In this document: piece by piece, positions 54,680-64,000 of the stretch
Layout: each line of letters opens with the position of its first letter
How positions within the stretch are numbered: the first letter of the stretch is position 1
Source of the DNA: Phaseolus vulgaris
Taxonomy: Eukaryota > Streptophyta > Magnoliopsida > Fabales > Fabaceae
NCBI RefSeq assembly: GCF_000499845.2
Contig: NC_023749.2
Span: 16,956,786-17,020,785 of the forward strand
Length of the DNA: 64,000 nt
Direction of reading: 5' to 3'
The notes under the pieces: generated by a model
Databases searched by the model: none
Told to the model about the DNA's origin: nothing
The model's input: only the letters and a program-made list of their open reading frames with translations
Translations under genes and position numbers: made by a program

Positions 54680-55175
54680 TCAAGGTTTTGCCCGTGCCAT
54701 CCACGTGGCGCTTCTTGTATGGTTGATGGGACGTTCAGTCATTCGACTTGATCCACGTGGCGCTTCTTGTATGGCTGATGGGACGTTCAGTCATTCGACT
54801 TGGTCCTGACTCCTACTATGCCCCTGACCCACTTTCGACGGCGCATCGTACCACTGGGCATTCTGTCGATACGACGTGTTCTGAGTTTAACCAGGGGTGC
54901 CAGGGCCATCCTTCCATCTTCTGCCACGTGGCTCGATCGTGCGGTGCATCCATTCGCGTCGTTTAGCGCTCTAACTGCAATACTTCCATGTGCGTCGTTT
55001 GGCGCTCTAACCGCTATATTTAATTCTTCAAGACTTTGAAACTGCACTCATCATTTCTGCGCCTTTCGTAACCTAACTGCACCCTTTCTCCTCTCGCGAA
55101 GAGTTCTTCCAGTGTTTGTTCCCACCGGCGTTTTACCTTTGCCAAAACTTCAAACCTCCCTGAGTCTGTTCAAGA
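54680..55175 (+). promoter_or_regulatory. Promoter of B2 aORF-2, with a 52-bp duplication
   Basis: Two tandem 52-bp units at 54699-54750 and 54751-54802, each with the G-box TCCACGTGGCGC. Another CACGTG is near 54925. TATATTTAA is at 55015-55023. B has a single copy of the unit. Confidence 0.6.
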
Positions 55176-56141
55176 ATGTCGTCTTGTGCTACTCCCCCCA
55201 AGGTTGACCCCAAGGACCTGTATCCGTGGGCTTCGAGGGAGCTCCTTGACGAATGCTCCTGCTTACTCTCCACCAGGGCCATAAGGGAACACAAAGGGGA
55301 TTCATGCTCCTATGATCACCGTGCCTTCGCGAGGAGGCACGACGACGACATTGCTGTGCTCCCTTGCACTCTAGGGGAGCCAGTATGCGGAGATGAACGG
55401 GCCAACGACGGGGTCCCCTTCTTTTACTTCTACCAGGTGGTTTTCAAGACCATCGGCGTGCGCCTGCCCTTCTCCCGGTTCGAGAAGGAACTGCTGACGG
55501 AGATCAATGCCGCTCCGGCCAAGTTATACCCCAACAGCTGGGCCTTTGTCAAAGCCTTTGACATCCTCTTCGGGTTTCTGGGTTGTGCACCTTCGGTTGA
55601 CCTCTTTCTTCACTTCTTTGAGGTGAAGAGGCAAAGGCACAACCTCTGGGTAACTCTCAGTAACGTTCCTGGGAGAGTTCTCCTAACCCCCTTCCATAAC
55701 TCATTCACCGGGTGGAAAGGCCGGTTCTTCAAGATCTGCTGCACTGACCTCGTTCCCACCGCTCTGGATGGTTTTCCACTGTACTGGGTGAGAGAGGCGA
55801 GGGCCCTCAAAACCAAACCCTTCAAGAAGCTGGCTCCGAGTGACCAAGTGGCTTGCCGGATTCTTGCTGAGGCGGGAAGTTTTGACTCCGCCACCTTGAT
55901 CAGCTTGGAGTTCAACGCTGGAACTCTCGAAAAGTATATGTGTATGAGTCACTGCCCTAGAAACTTCCGCCTTTATTGCTTTCTATCTGTGCATGTTTTG
56001 CTTCATGGTGCCTCTGACACATTCATCTCCCTTGGTGCAGGTTCGAAAATAAACCAAGAGAGGAGGACACGACTTACTCGAGCTCTGCGGGCTGGGATCG
56101 GGGCTTCGTCTTCCTCCAGTGCTGACTCCGATGGCCACTGA
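55176..56141 (+). CDS. Short antisense gene (aORF-2) of B2, intact
   Basis: Open from MSSCATPPKVDPKDLY to the stop at 56139-56141, 321 codons unspliced. The conserved domain shows LLTEINAAPAKLYPNSWAFV, SVDLFLHFFEVK and GFPLYWVREA. A candidate 99-bp intron (55942 GTATGAG to 56040 GCAG) is a multiple of three, so spliced and unspliced messages both stay in frame; splicing would give about 288 codons. The last exon ends SSSSSADSDGH. It has no coiled coil, unlike aORF-1. This is the only undamaged antisense gene in the window. Function unknown. Confidence 0.75.
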   Translation: MSSCATPPKVDPKDLYPWASRELLDECSCLLSTRAIREHKGDSCSYDHRAFARRHDDDIAVLPCTLGEPVCGDERANDGVPFFYFYQVVFKTIGVRLPFSRFEKELLTEINAAPAKLYPNSWAFVKAFDILFGFLGCAPSVDLFLHFFEVKRQRHNLWVTLSNVPGRVLLTPFHNSFTGWKGRFFKICCTDLVPTALDGFPLYWVREARALKTKPFKKLAPSDQVACRILAEAGSFDSATLISLEFNAGTLEKYMCMSHCPRNFRLYCFLSVHVLLHGASDTFISLGAGSKINQERRTRLTRALRAGIGASSSSSADSDGH

Positions 56142-56646
56142 GAAGTGGCTCGTTCGTGTTTTTGCATGATTTGTAATATTTTCCCCATTCGCGCTACTCC
56201 CATTGTATCGAACATTGCTTGTAACATCAACTTTTCTATACCATACTTGATTTTTTGCAACGCCGCTTTACTTTGCATACGTTTCGCATATTGTGCGCTT
56301 TTCCTTCGTCATGTTCCTCAACGGTGCCTGCACTCAGGCGACACCTTCTCTCTTGGCGACGCCTTCACCTAGGCGACGCCTTCTCTCTTGGCGACGCCTT
56401 CACCTAGGCGACGCCTTCTCCTAGGCGACGCCTTCTCTATTGGTGACGCCTTCACCTAGGCGACGCCTTCTTTCTTGGCGACGCCTCACATTACTTCAAA
56501 CGGAGAAAGATAAAAGCTGAAAACCAAGGCACGGCTTTTTCTCAAACTTGTTTTTTCTTTTATTTGGGTGACCTCATTAAAAAACCCCGGAAGGGGAAAA
56601 AAAGCGTCCCCTTTATCAAGACTGTTACATAGCTGCTTTACATAAG
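56142..56646 (+). repeat. GGCGACGCC array between B2 aORF-2 and pol
   Basis: About 56338-56488 holds roughly eight copies of GGCGACGCC or one-base variants in an alternating pattern with CTTCACCTA and CTTCTCTCTT linkers; B has about six. The rest is AT-rich and non-coding. Confidence 0.78.
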
Positions 56647-59600
56647 TCAACTAAAATAAAACTTCAGATTGGCTGCATTCCAACTGCGCGGGATAGGACC
56701 TCCATCCAAGGTCTCTAGGCTGTACGAACCGTTGCCCTTAGCCTCAGTAACTCTGAAGGGTCTGGTCCACTTGGGAGACAGCTTATTCTCCAGCTCGTAT
56801 GGGTGGGCTTTCCTCATCACTAGGTTGTCGATCTGAAACTGTCGTGGCTTTACCTTAAAGCTATATTGCCGCTCTGCCCTTCTCTTCACTGCTTCGGCTT
56901 TTATTCTGGCTTCTTCCCTGGCTTCGTCTAGTAGATCCAGGTTTACCCGCCTTTCTTCGTTGGATTCCTCCGGCACAAAGTTTTGAAAACGTGGTGAGCT
57001 TTCATGTATTTCTACCGGGATCATCGCGTCCGACCCGTACACCAAACTGAAAGGCGTCTCCATGGTAGAAGATTGGGGCGTGGTGTGGTATGCCTATATG
57101 ATCCTTGGAACATCCTCCGCCCACGCCCCTTTGGCCTTCTCTAACCTTCTCTTTAGCCCCCTCAGCAGAACTCTGTTTGCTGACTCCACTTGCCCGTTGG
57201 TCTGGGGGTGTTCGACTGATGCGAACACTTGCTTGATACCTATCTCAGCGCACAGATTTCTCAACTGCTGACTGGCAAACTGGGTCCCGTTATCGGATAT
57301 CAAGCGCCTAGGTACGCCAAAGCGGCACACAATGTTCTTCCACACAAAATGTTGGACCTTGTGCGCGGTGATCTGTGCCACGGGCTCTGCCTCTATCCAT
57401 TTGGTGAAGTATTCGATGGCAACGATCAAGTACTTCATCTGCCTGATTGCCAGTGGGAAAGGGCCCAGGATGTCGATTCCCTATGTATGGAAAGGCCACG
57501 GGCTGTATATGGATCGTAATTCTTCTGGCGGCGCCTTGTTCTAGTCGGCGTGCTTTTGGCATTGCCTGCAGCGCTGGGCGTGTCGCGCGCAGTCCTCTTT
57601 TACTGTTGGCCAGAAGAAACCGGCGCGTATCACCTTGGAGGCTAAAGACCTTCCCCCCACGTGGCTCCCGCAAATGCCTTCGTGGAGCTCTGCCATTATC
57701 CTGGTACACTCGTCGCCACTTACGCACGTTAGGATAGGGTGTGTGAACCCGTGTCTGAACAACACCCCATCCACCAGAGTATATCTTGCGGCATTTCTTT
57801 TGACCTTCTTACCCTCTTCCGGCTCCACTGGGAGAGTCCCATCCGCCAGGTACCGTTTGTATGGCGTATCCAGGTGTCTCCCTCGGCTAGGACACATACC
57901 TGCATTTGCCTTTCTTCTTCAGGCGTGTCCGCGTATGTGCTGATGCGGGGCGTCTTCAGCGTATCTTGGATTAGAGAGCGATGATTCCTTGGACTCACTC
58001 TTGATGTACAGATCTGGAGGACATTCACCCTGATATCTTCCACGAACTTCCGCGGAGCTTTGAGCGTCTCCTGGATCACTGTCCTCTGCCTACCCCCCTT
58101 GCCTGAGCTGGCCAGCTTGGCAAGCAGGTCGGCTCTGGCATTCTGCTCCCTTGGGACATGTATCAGCTCAAGAGCGTTAAATGCTCCCTTCAATAGTTGG
58201 ACGTATCTTAAGTACGCCGCCATCTGCGGGTCCTTCGCCTGGAACTCACCTGACACCTGCCCCGTAATAAGCTGGGAATCGCTTTTCACCAGGAGGTTCT
58301 GCGCGCCCATCTCCTTGGCCAGGAGCATTCCTGCTATCAGGGCTTCATATTCTGCCTGATTGTTACTTGCCTTGAAGGCGAAGCGCAGGGCCTGCTCAAT
58401 CAGCACGCCGTTGGGTCCCTGCAAGACTATTCCCGCACCACTCCCTTGCTGGTTGGAAGAGCCATCAACCGAGAGCAACCACTGCGAGCCCACCTCCACC
58501 TCCTGTTCCCCTCCGGGCGAGAGTTCTGCTACAAAATCTGCATACACTTGCCCTTTGATGGATCCTCGAGGCTCGTATTGGATGTCGAATTCTGACAGCT
58601 CCACCGCCCAGCGTACCATTCTCCCAGCCACGTCAGGCTTCTGCAGCACCTTCTGTATAGGGAGGTTTGTCATCACTACCACCGTAAAGCATCACAATAT
58701 ACCACCGCCAGCGCTGCCTTCTCCAACTCCTGGTATCTGGTTTCCGCGCCTTGTAAGGCCTTGCTTACAAAATAGATGGGCTTTTGAATATGGTCCTGCT
58801 CCTGGACCAGCACTGAGCTGATAGCTCGTTCCGTTACTGCGAAGTACAGCCGGAGGGGCACGCCTGTTACCGGTTTGCAGAGGACTGGTGGCGTCGCCAG
58901 GTATTCTTTCAACTTAATGAAAGCCGCTTCGCATTCGTCAGTCCATGCGAAACGACTATTTCTCTTGAGGCACTGGAAATATGGGTGCCCCTTCTCTCCC
59001 CCGGCAGAGACAAACCTCGAGAGTGCGGCCATCCGCCCTGTCAGCTGCTGCACTTCCTTCACCGACGTCGGGCTTCGCATGGCGATAATCGCTGCGCATT
59101 TGTCGGGGTTTGCTTCTATCCCCTTCTCTGTGAGCATAAAACCCAAGAACTTACCGGCCTCTACCCTGAAGACACACTTCTCAGGGTTTAACTTGAGGCG
59201 GTACTTGGATATTGTGACAAACAACTCCTCCAGGTCCGCCATGTGCTGTAACCTATCCTGCGACGCCACCACCATGTCGTCTACATAGGCGTACACATTC
59301 CTCCCGAGCATGGGCGCCAGGACCTTGTCCATTAACCTTTGGTATGTGGCGCCCGCGTTTTTCAGCCCAAAAGGCATCACCTTATAGCAGTAACTGCAAG
59401 TCTAAGTCATGAATGCAGTTTTATTCTCATCCCTCGGGTGCATCTTGATCTGGTTGTACCTTGAGAAGGCGTCCAGGAAACTCAGCACCTTGCTGCCGGA
59501 CGCACTATCCACCAAGGCGTTGATGCTGGGCAGCGGGTACGAGTCCTTTGGGCACGCCTTATTCAAGTCCGTGAAGTCCACGCACATCCTCCACTTTCCA

Positions 59601-60829
59601 TTCGCCTTTTTCACCAAGACGACATTGGCCAGCCACTCAAGGTATTGAATCTCCCTGATGTGGCCAGCACTCAACACCTTCTGCGTTTCGTCCTTCACCA
59701 CCTGCTGTCGCTCCTCATTAAACTTTCTCCTTCTTTGGCACACGAGGCGGACCGTGGCGTCCATGCTGAGGTGGTGACATAGGAAATCAGGGTCGATACC
59801 GGGCATATCCGAGGCGGACCATGCGAAGGCATCCAGGTGGCGCGAAATCACTTATGCCACCCCTTCCTGTTCCTTTGGGCTCAGCAAACTTCCTAACTTG
59901 AATGTCTTGCCGCCAATCTCCCTTTCTACGGCGTTGGCCGCCGGTTGTTCCCTGCTATCCTCCTCGATGGGCGCCGCCTCTTCCACGGGCGCTGCGTCGT
60001 CAGGGCCTTCCTCCATGTGTGCATCTGTCTCTGGCGTCGCCTTCGCGGGTGCGGCCTCGCCAGGCGTCGGCGCAGCGGGCGTCGCCTCAATCATCGTCGT
60101 ATCTGCACACGACGGACGTTCGTACACCATGAACACGCCTCTCTTCGTTTTCAGGCTGTTCTCATAGCATTTTCTTGCTTCCTCCTGATCTGACTTGATG
60201 ACTATCACCTTGCCACTGAGGTCTGGAAGCTTCATCTTCATCTGGCGTGTGGAGGCCACTGCGTTCAACCGGTTCAACGTCGGCCTGCCCAACAAGATGT
60301 TGTAAGCGGAGCTGGCGTTCACGACCAAGTACCGGATACTTTCGGTACGCGAGGCCTCTCCGTCCGTGAACGTAGTCCTCAATTCCAGGTAGCCTCGGAC
60401 TTCCACCTGGTTGTCCGCAAACCCATACAGGCACCCTGTGTAGGGCCTAAGTAGGTCCGGGGATAATCGCAACTTATTGAATGTCGACCAGAACATGACG
60501 TCTGCTGAACTCCCCTGGTCGACAAGTACTCTGTGCACCTTTCTTCCCGTCGTGACGATTGAGATGACCACGGGGTCATTGTCGTGCGGCACCACGTCTC
60601 TGAGAACCCCTATCGTGAATACGATGTCCGACTCCCACGCCGCACCCGAGAGTCTATCTTCGATCGAGTTAACCCCCCTCGCGTATTTCTTCCGCTGGGA
60701 GGCGGTGGGACCTCCGCCGGAAAATCCTCCAGCTATGGTATGGACCTCGCCGAGAACCGGCGTCTCGTGTGCTGGTTCTTCCACCGGCGGCGGCAAGGTG
60801 GCGGCTGTTGTGGGCTCCGCGACATAATC
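56647..60829 (-). pseudogene. B2 pol (PR to integrase), multiply broken
   Basis: Same domain order as B. Damage relative to B includes: TAG for Trp near 57090 and again near 57540; a 1-bp loss near 57870; a deletion of about 30 bp near 58690 in the first RNase H; TAG for Glu near 59403; TAA for Glu near 59852. Protease (VDQGSSADVMF), RT (YVDDM), extra RNase H and integrase motifs (SDNGTQF, HPQTNGQVESAN) remain readable, and B2 keeps the integrase bases deleted in B. The frame beyond 60829 is displaced by A6. Confidence 0.82.
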
Positions 60830-61499
60830 TGATGGAGGAGGGCCCAAGCTCACCACACTATGAAAGCCAAAGCTTCCAAGGCTAGACCTTCTACACCCAT
60901 GAGGAGCGTCTAGCCTATGATGAGGAGCGTCTAGGCCATGATGAGGAGTGGCTACATAAGGAGCATCTAGAAGGAATCCTAGACCGTCTAAGCTCACCAC
61001 ACATGGATCAAGCTACGGTTTTGGAAAGCCTTGTAATTGTTACATGGAGGCCCATTAGGGGTGCTTAGTAATTAGAGTAGTGTAGAAAGCATAAATGAGT
61101 GAACATTCTAGAATCTAATGTTGTGTGGCCGGTCATGAGCATGTGCCATGTGCCTTGTCATACTTGCATTTCATTTGGCTCTCATTTCATTTACACTTAG
61201 CTTAGCTTTTACGGTTTTATAGCCTATAAATAGGAAGGCTATCTCTTGTATTTTCCAAGTTTATTGTGAGTAAAGTTATGCTGCCATTTTATGCCAAGCT
61301 TTGCTTCTCCCTAGAATTCTAGGCTCTAAACTTCATCTCCTTCACCTCTCCTTGGGTTGGCCGAACCTCCCTAGCTTCATACACATCATGCACCTTCAAG
61401 ATCAACACCACTCTTAGGAGGATCTTGCTCACACACCTTCATAGCTTCCGCACCACTTTTTCTCACATGATTCAAGAAGACCTTCATGAAATGCCATCA
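60830..61499 (+). repeat. A6 5' LTR
   Basis: 670 bp, TGATGG to CCATCA. Only two or three GAGCGTCTAG units remain in U3. TATAAATA is at 61225-61232. The part after the TATA box resembles the A' LTRs more than those of A1. Confidence 0.88.
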
Positions 61500-61501
61500 T
61501 T

Positions 61502-61514
61502 TGGTATCATGAGC
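61502..61514 (+). promoter_or_regulatory. Primer-binding site of A6
   Basis: TGGTATCATGAGC, the same one-base-longer variant as in A1 and A2. Confidence 0.78.
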
Positions 61515-63341
61515 TATGGTTCTTCAAGATGAGTTGCTTTTGGTTTTTCATTTTTAGTTCTTCTTTACTTTCATGTTGTTCATCTTATTTTCCATAATTG
61601 TCTTGCTGTTTTTTACATTTTAATTTTTTTGGTGTGCTTTGTGGAAGATCCAACCGAAGCACTTTTGTTCAATTGATCTTGAACAAGTTCTTGTACAAAT
61701 TGTGATAGGATTCCATACACCTTTGAGTTGCTATTTTCTTTTAGGCTTTTGAGTCTTTATTGCTTTCATTATTTGGTTCATATTATGCTTTTGAGTCTTT
61801 AATTTCTGAATCTTATATGTTTTGTCAAGTCATGTTCATCCATATTGTCAACAATTCATAGTAGTCCTTTTATTTGGCTTGATTGTTTCTTGAGTTTGGG
61901 TCTCTTTAATTGCTTGAATCTGCTGTTCTTTGATCTTTTGGTGCCTTTTTAATTTTAGTTGGAGTTCATATTGTGTTTAGATCCTACACAATTCTATTTC
62001 ACAAATTTCCATTGTGTCTAAACTTTGGTATCTTGCTGTTTTTGTTTCCAGTTTTCAGAATCCCCTGTTTCAGATTTTCTGTGCTGACTGTTTTGATCCA
62101 GAAAAATATTTACACTCATAGGAAAATTTTGAGTCTCTGGAATTTGCAAGTTTGAAGTGTTATAGAAAGTAAAAAAAGAGAATTAGTCCAAAAGAAGCAA
62201 CAGAAAAAAAATGATAAATCTTTTAAAATCCGTGTGCAAATCTGAGGCGCTACAGCTGGCGTAACTGAACACCAAAATTGTAAAATTTATTAAAAAAACT
62301 TGGTGCATGCGTTTTGAGTGATTCCAAAGCCAGATTTTAGCTAATATCTTGAATATCTTGCATATCAAATTTCAGAATCGTATCTTAAAAACACAGCTCA
62401 GTATAAATTGGGGAAAAAACACGTTTCTGGCCCACAACATTTTCCAGTGGTGCTGTTTTTTTATTTGGTCATCTAAATCTAGTGCCATTCTTAGGATTCT
62501 TTTGTGTGCCTACCTTTGTTTTGGTACCTTTTATTTGCTTGCTTAATATTTCTTGAACCTCTTTCTAGTTGTCATAATCTAACTCCTTTTGGTGGTACTG
62601 TTTTATTCAATTAAATTGTTTCTTGCTTTTGTTCTTTGACCTCTAATTTGGGTGCTGGAATTTATTCTCCTTTGGTGCTTATGTGAATGGAAACTTGACT
62701 TGGTTAAGGTTTAGCCCTTTGATAGGTGCTGGAAATTGGAGAATCAAGACCTATATTCTAAGGAGAAGACAAAGACAAAGCCGAAGCAAACTTTCTCAAA
62801 ACACTACACACATTTGGAGGGCTAACAAGCAAAGACAACAAGGAAGTGCACTTAGCAAAAAGAGGATCAACAAAGGGAGTTTTTCTTACTTTCCTTACAA
62901 CTTAATTTTTGTTAATTACCTCTTAATTACGTTTTAGACGGTGAGTGTGTCTTCAAGGGCTCAAAGTGTCCAAGAAGCCTCACCTAGGGCCGACTAGTAT
63001 AGAATTCTTAATTAGCAATTGTTGATTGTTGGTGATTGTCTTTCTTTTTGCTTAGTAGTGACGCTTTGCATGCTTATTTTTGTGTTAAACCGACTAGCTT
63101 TGTTAAATTAGTAGCATACATTTGTTTTCTTATTACATTTGTTTTCTCAACTTACTTGTGTTCTAAGTGCTTTATTAAGAGAAAGTTTTGTGTAAAGGCA
63201 TTGGGGGATAGTTTTTGGCAAGGAAAAGGCTTGGTACTTAAGTAGTCCTTTGTGACTCACCTCCCTTACCTGGAAAACTACCTTCTTTAACTTTCCTAAA
63301 CTTTCTCAAGGTAAAACACCTATATACACAAAGTTTTAGCC
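61515..63341 (+). other. A6 leader
   Basis: About 1.8 kb of non-coding, T-rich sequence homologous to the A1 and A3 leaders. Confidence 0.6.
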
Positions 63342-64000
63342 ATGTCTTCTTCTCCTCACTCTCCAAAGTCTATTGAAAGTGAAGTCAAATCTTTGAAAAC
63401 TCTTTTGAAAGAAGTTTCACAAGCGGTGCAATTAATTTCTTTTAGACAATTGGACAATGAGAACAAAATCAATGTGTTGGCTAAAGCTCAAGAAGAGAAA
63501 TCACAAAACTCACAAAAATTAAAAAAAAAACTCATGCATCCCATTCTAAAAGTAATGAGACTCTAGGGGAGGGAAGCCTTAGAATTAATGACTATTACCA
63601 ACCACCCCCTAGAAGAACTAGACCAAGGGAGCAAGAGAGCCCAAGGGAAGTAAGGGTAGACCTACCCCATTTCTATGGTAAGGAAGATGTAGAAGCCTAC
63701 CTAGATTGGGAGATGAAAGTAGAGCAACTCTTTGCTTGCCATAGGGTGAGTGAAGAGAGGAAGGTACCCTTAGCAACCCTTAGTTTCCAAAGCAATGCCA
63801 TGTATTGGTGGACCTCTCTAGAGAGAGACCGACGTCTTCATAGGGAGCCTCCCATAGAATATTGGAATGACCTTAGGGGAGCCCTAAGACGTCGCCACAT
63901 ACCTTCCTACTACCATAGGGAGTTGATGGACAAGCTCCAAAGACTTCAACAAAAGAACTTAAGTGTGGAAGACTATAGACAAAAAATGGAGCTCTACATG
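63342..64000 (+). pseudogene. A6 gag, frameshifted and cut by window end
   Basis: Starts MSSSPHSPKS. A run of 10 A at 63521-63530, against 8 in A3, shifts the frame and leads to an early stop at 63564-63566. After the shift the gag core (FYGKEDVEAYLDWE, MYWWTSLERD) reads on in another frame to the window end. Confidence 0.8.

Larger units (their letters stand above)
54680..60829 (-). mobile_element. B2: partial B-type Tat element
   Basis: Holds the promoter and body of the short antisense gene and the pol region down to the gag-PR linker. The left side (long antisense gene and 3' LTR) is missing at the A5 junction. The right side is cut by A6. Pol is more decayed than in B. Confidence 0.82.
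60830..64000 (+). mobile_element. A6: 5' half of an A element
   Basis: 5' LTR, primer site, leader and start of gag, continuing past the window. It inserted in B2 after TAATC (60825-60829), the expected left target copy. Confidence 0.88.

Noticed and set aside
61973..62155. Small ORFs in A leaders
   Set aside because: They are not shared in frame between A1, A3 and A6.

Overview
This is plant nuclear DNA made almost entirely of nested LTR retrotransposons; I found no ordinary host gene. The structures point to an angiosperm: a Tat-lineage Ty3/gypsy polyprotein with a plant-type extra RNase H, a primer site matching plant initiator tRNA-Met, and GT-AG spliced antisense genes. From memory the families look like those of phaseoloid legumes (Vigna/Phaseolus type); that is inference. 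Element names below (A, A', B, C, D) are my own.

Layout, left to right. 1-2101 is the 3' end of an A' element inserted in B0 (2102-6921), the 3' end of a Tat-type element on the plus strand. A 110-bp AT-rich spacer (6922-7031) follows. C is a Tat-type element on the minus strand that starts with its 3' LTR at 7032 and runs, repeatedly interrupted, to about 50119. B (8520-34220, minus strand, target duplication ACAAC) sits inside C. B itself carries A1 (9436-15405, TTTCT) in its 3' LTR and A2 (19390-25540, CCATA) between its two antisense genes. C resumes at 34226 with its own antisense gene, then D1 (36768-37774), a solo A LTR (38221-38919, GAAAT), a 37-bp tandem repeat, A3 (39686-46644, CCTCC, itself carrying a solo C-family LTR at 41450-42245, GTTGT), and finally C pol, split by solo LTR D2 (47780-48835, GGAAA). 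From 50120 to 54679 lies a rearranged pair of A' copies in inverted orientation. 54680-60829 is part of another B-type element (B2), cut by A6 (60830 to the window end).

How the parts relate. B, B0, B2 and C are Tat-lineage elements. They carry gag-PR-RT-RNase H-extra RNase H-INT on one strand and, between pol and the 3' LTR, antisense genes with their own upstream regions, G-box motifs and introns. B has two such genes in tandem: a long one (N-terminal conserved domain, Pro/Ala-rich linker, coiled coil) and a short one that stops where the linker begins. The A and A' elements are 6-kb non-autonomous gypsy elements without reverse transcriptase. They form a series of stepwise loss from gag-CCHC-PR plus a decayed integrase (A3), to an 842-codon intact version (A1), to copies that have lost the gag core and protease (A').

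Limits. Coordinates of LTR ends come from reading TG...CA termini and 5-bp target duplications by eye. No alignment, database search or expression evidence was available. Family names for coding domains rest on motif recognition.
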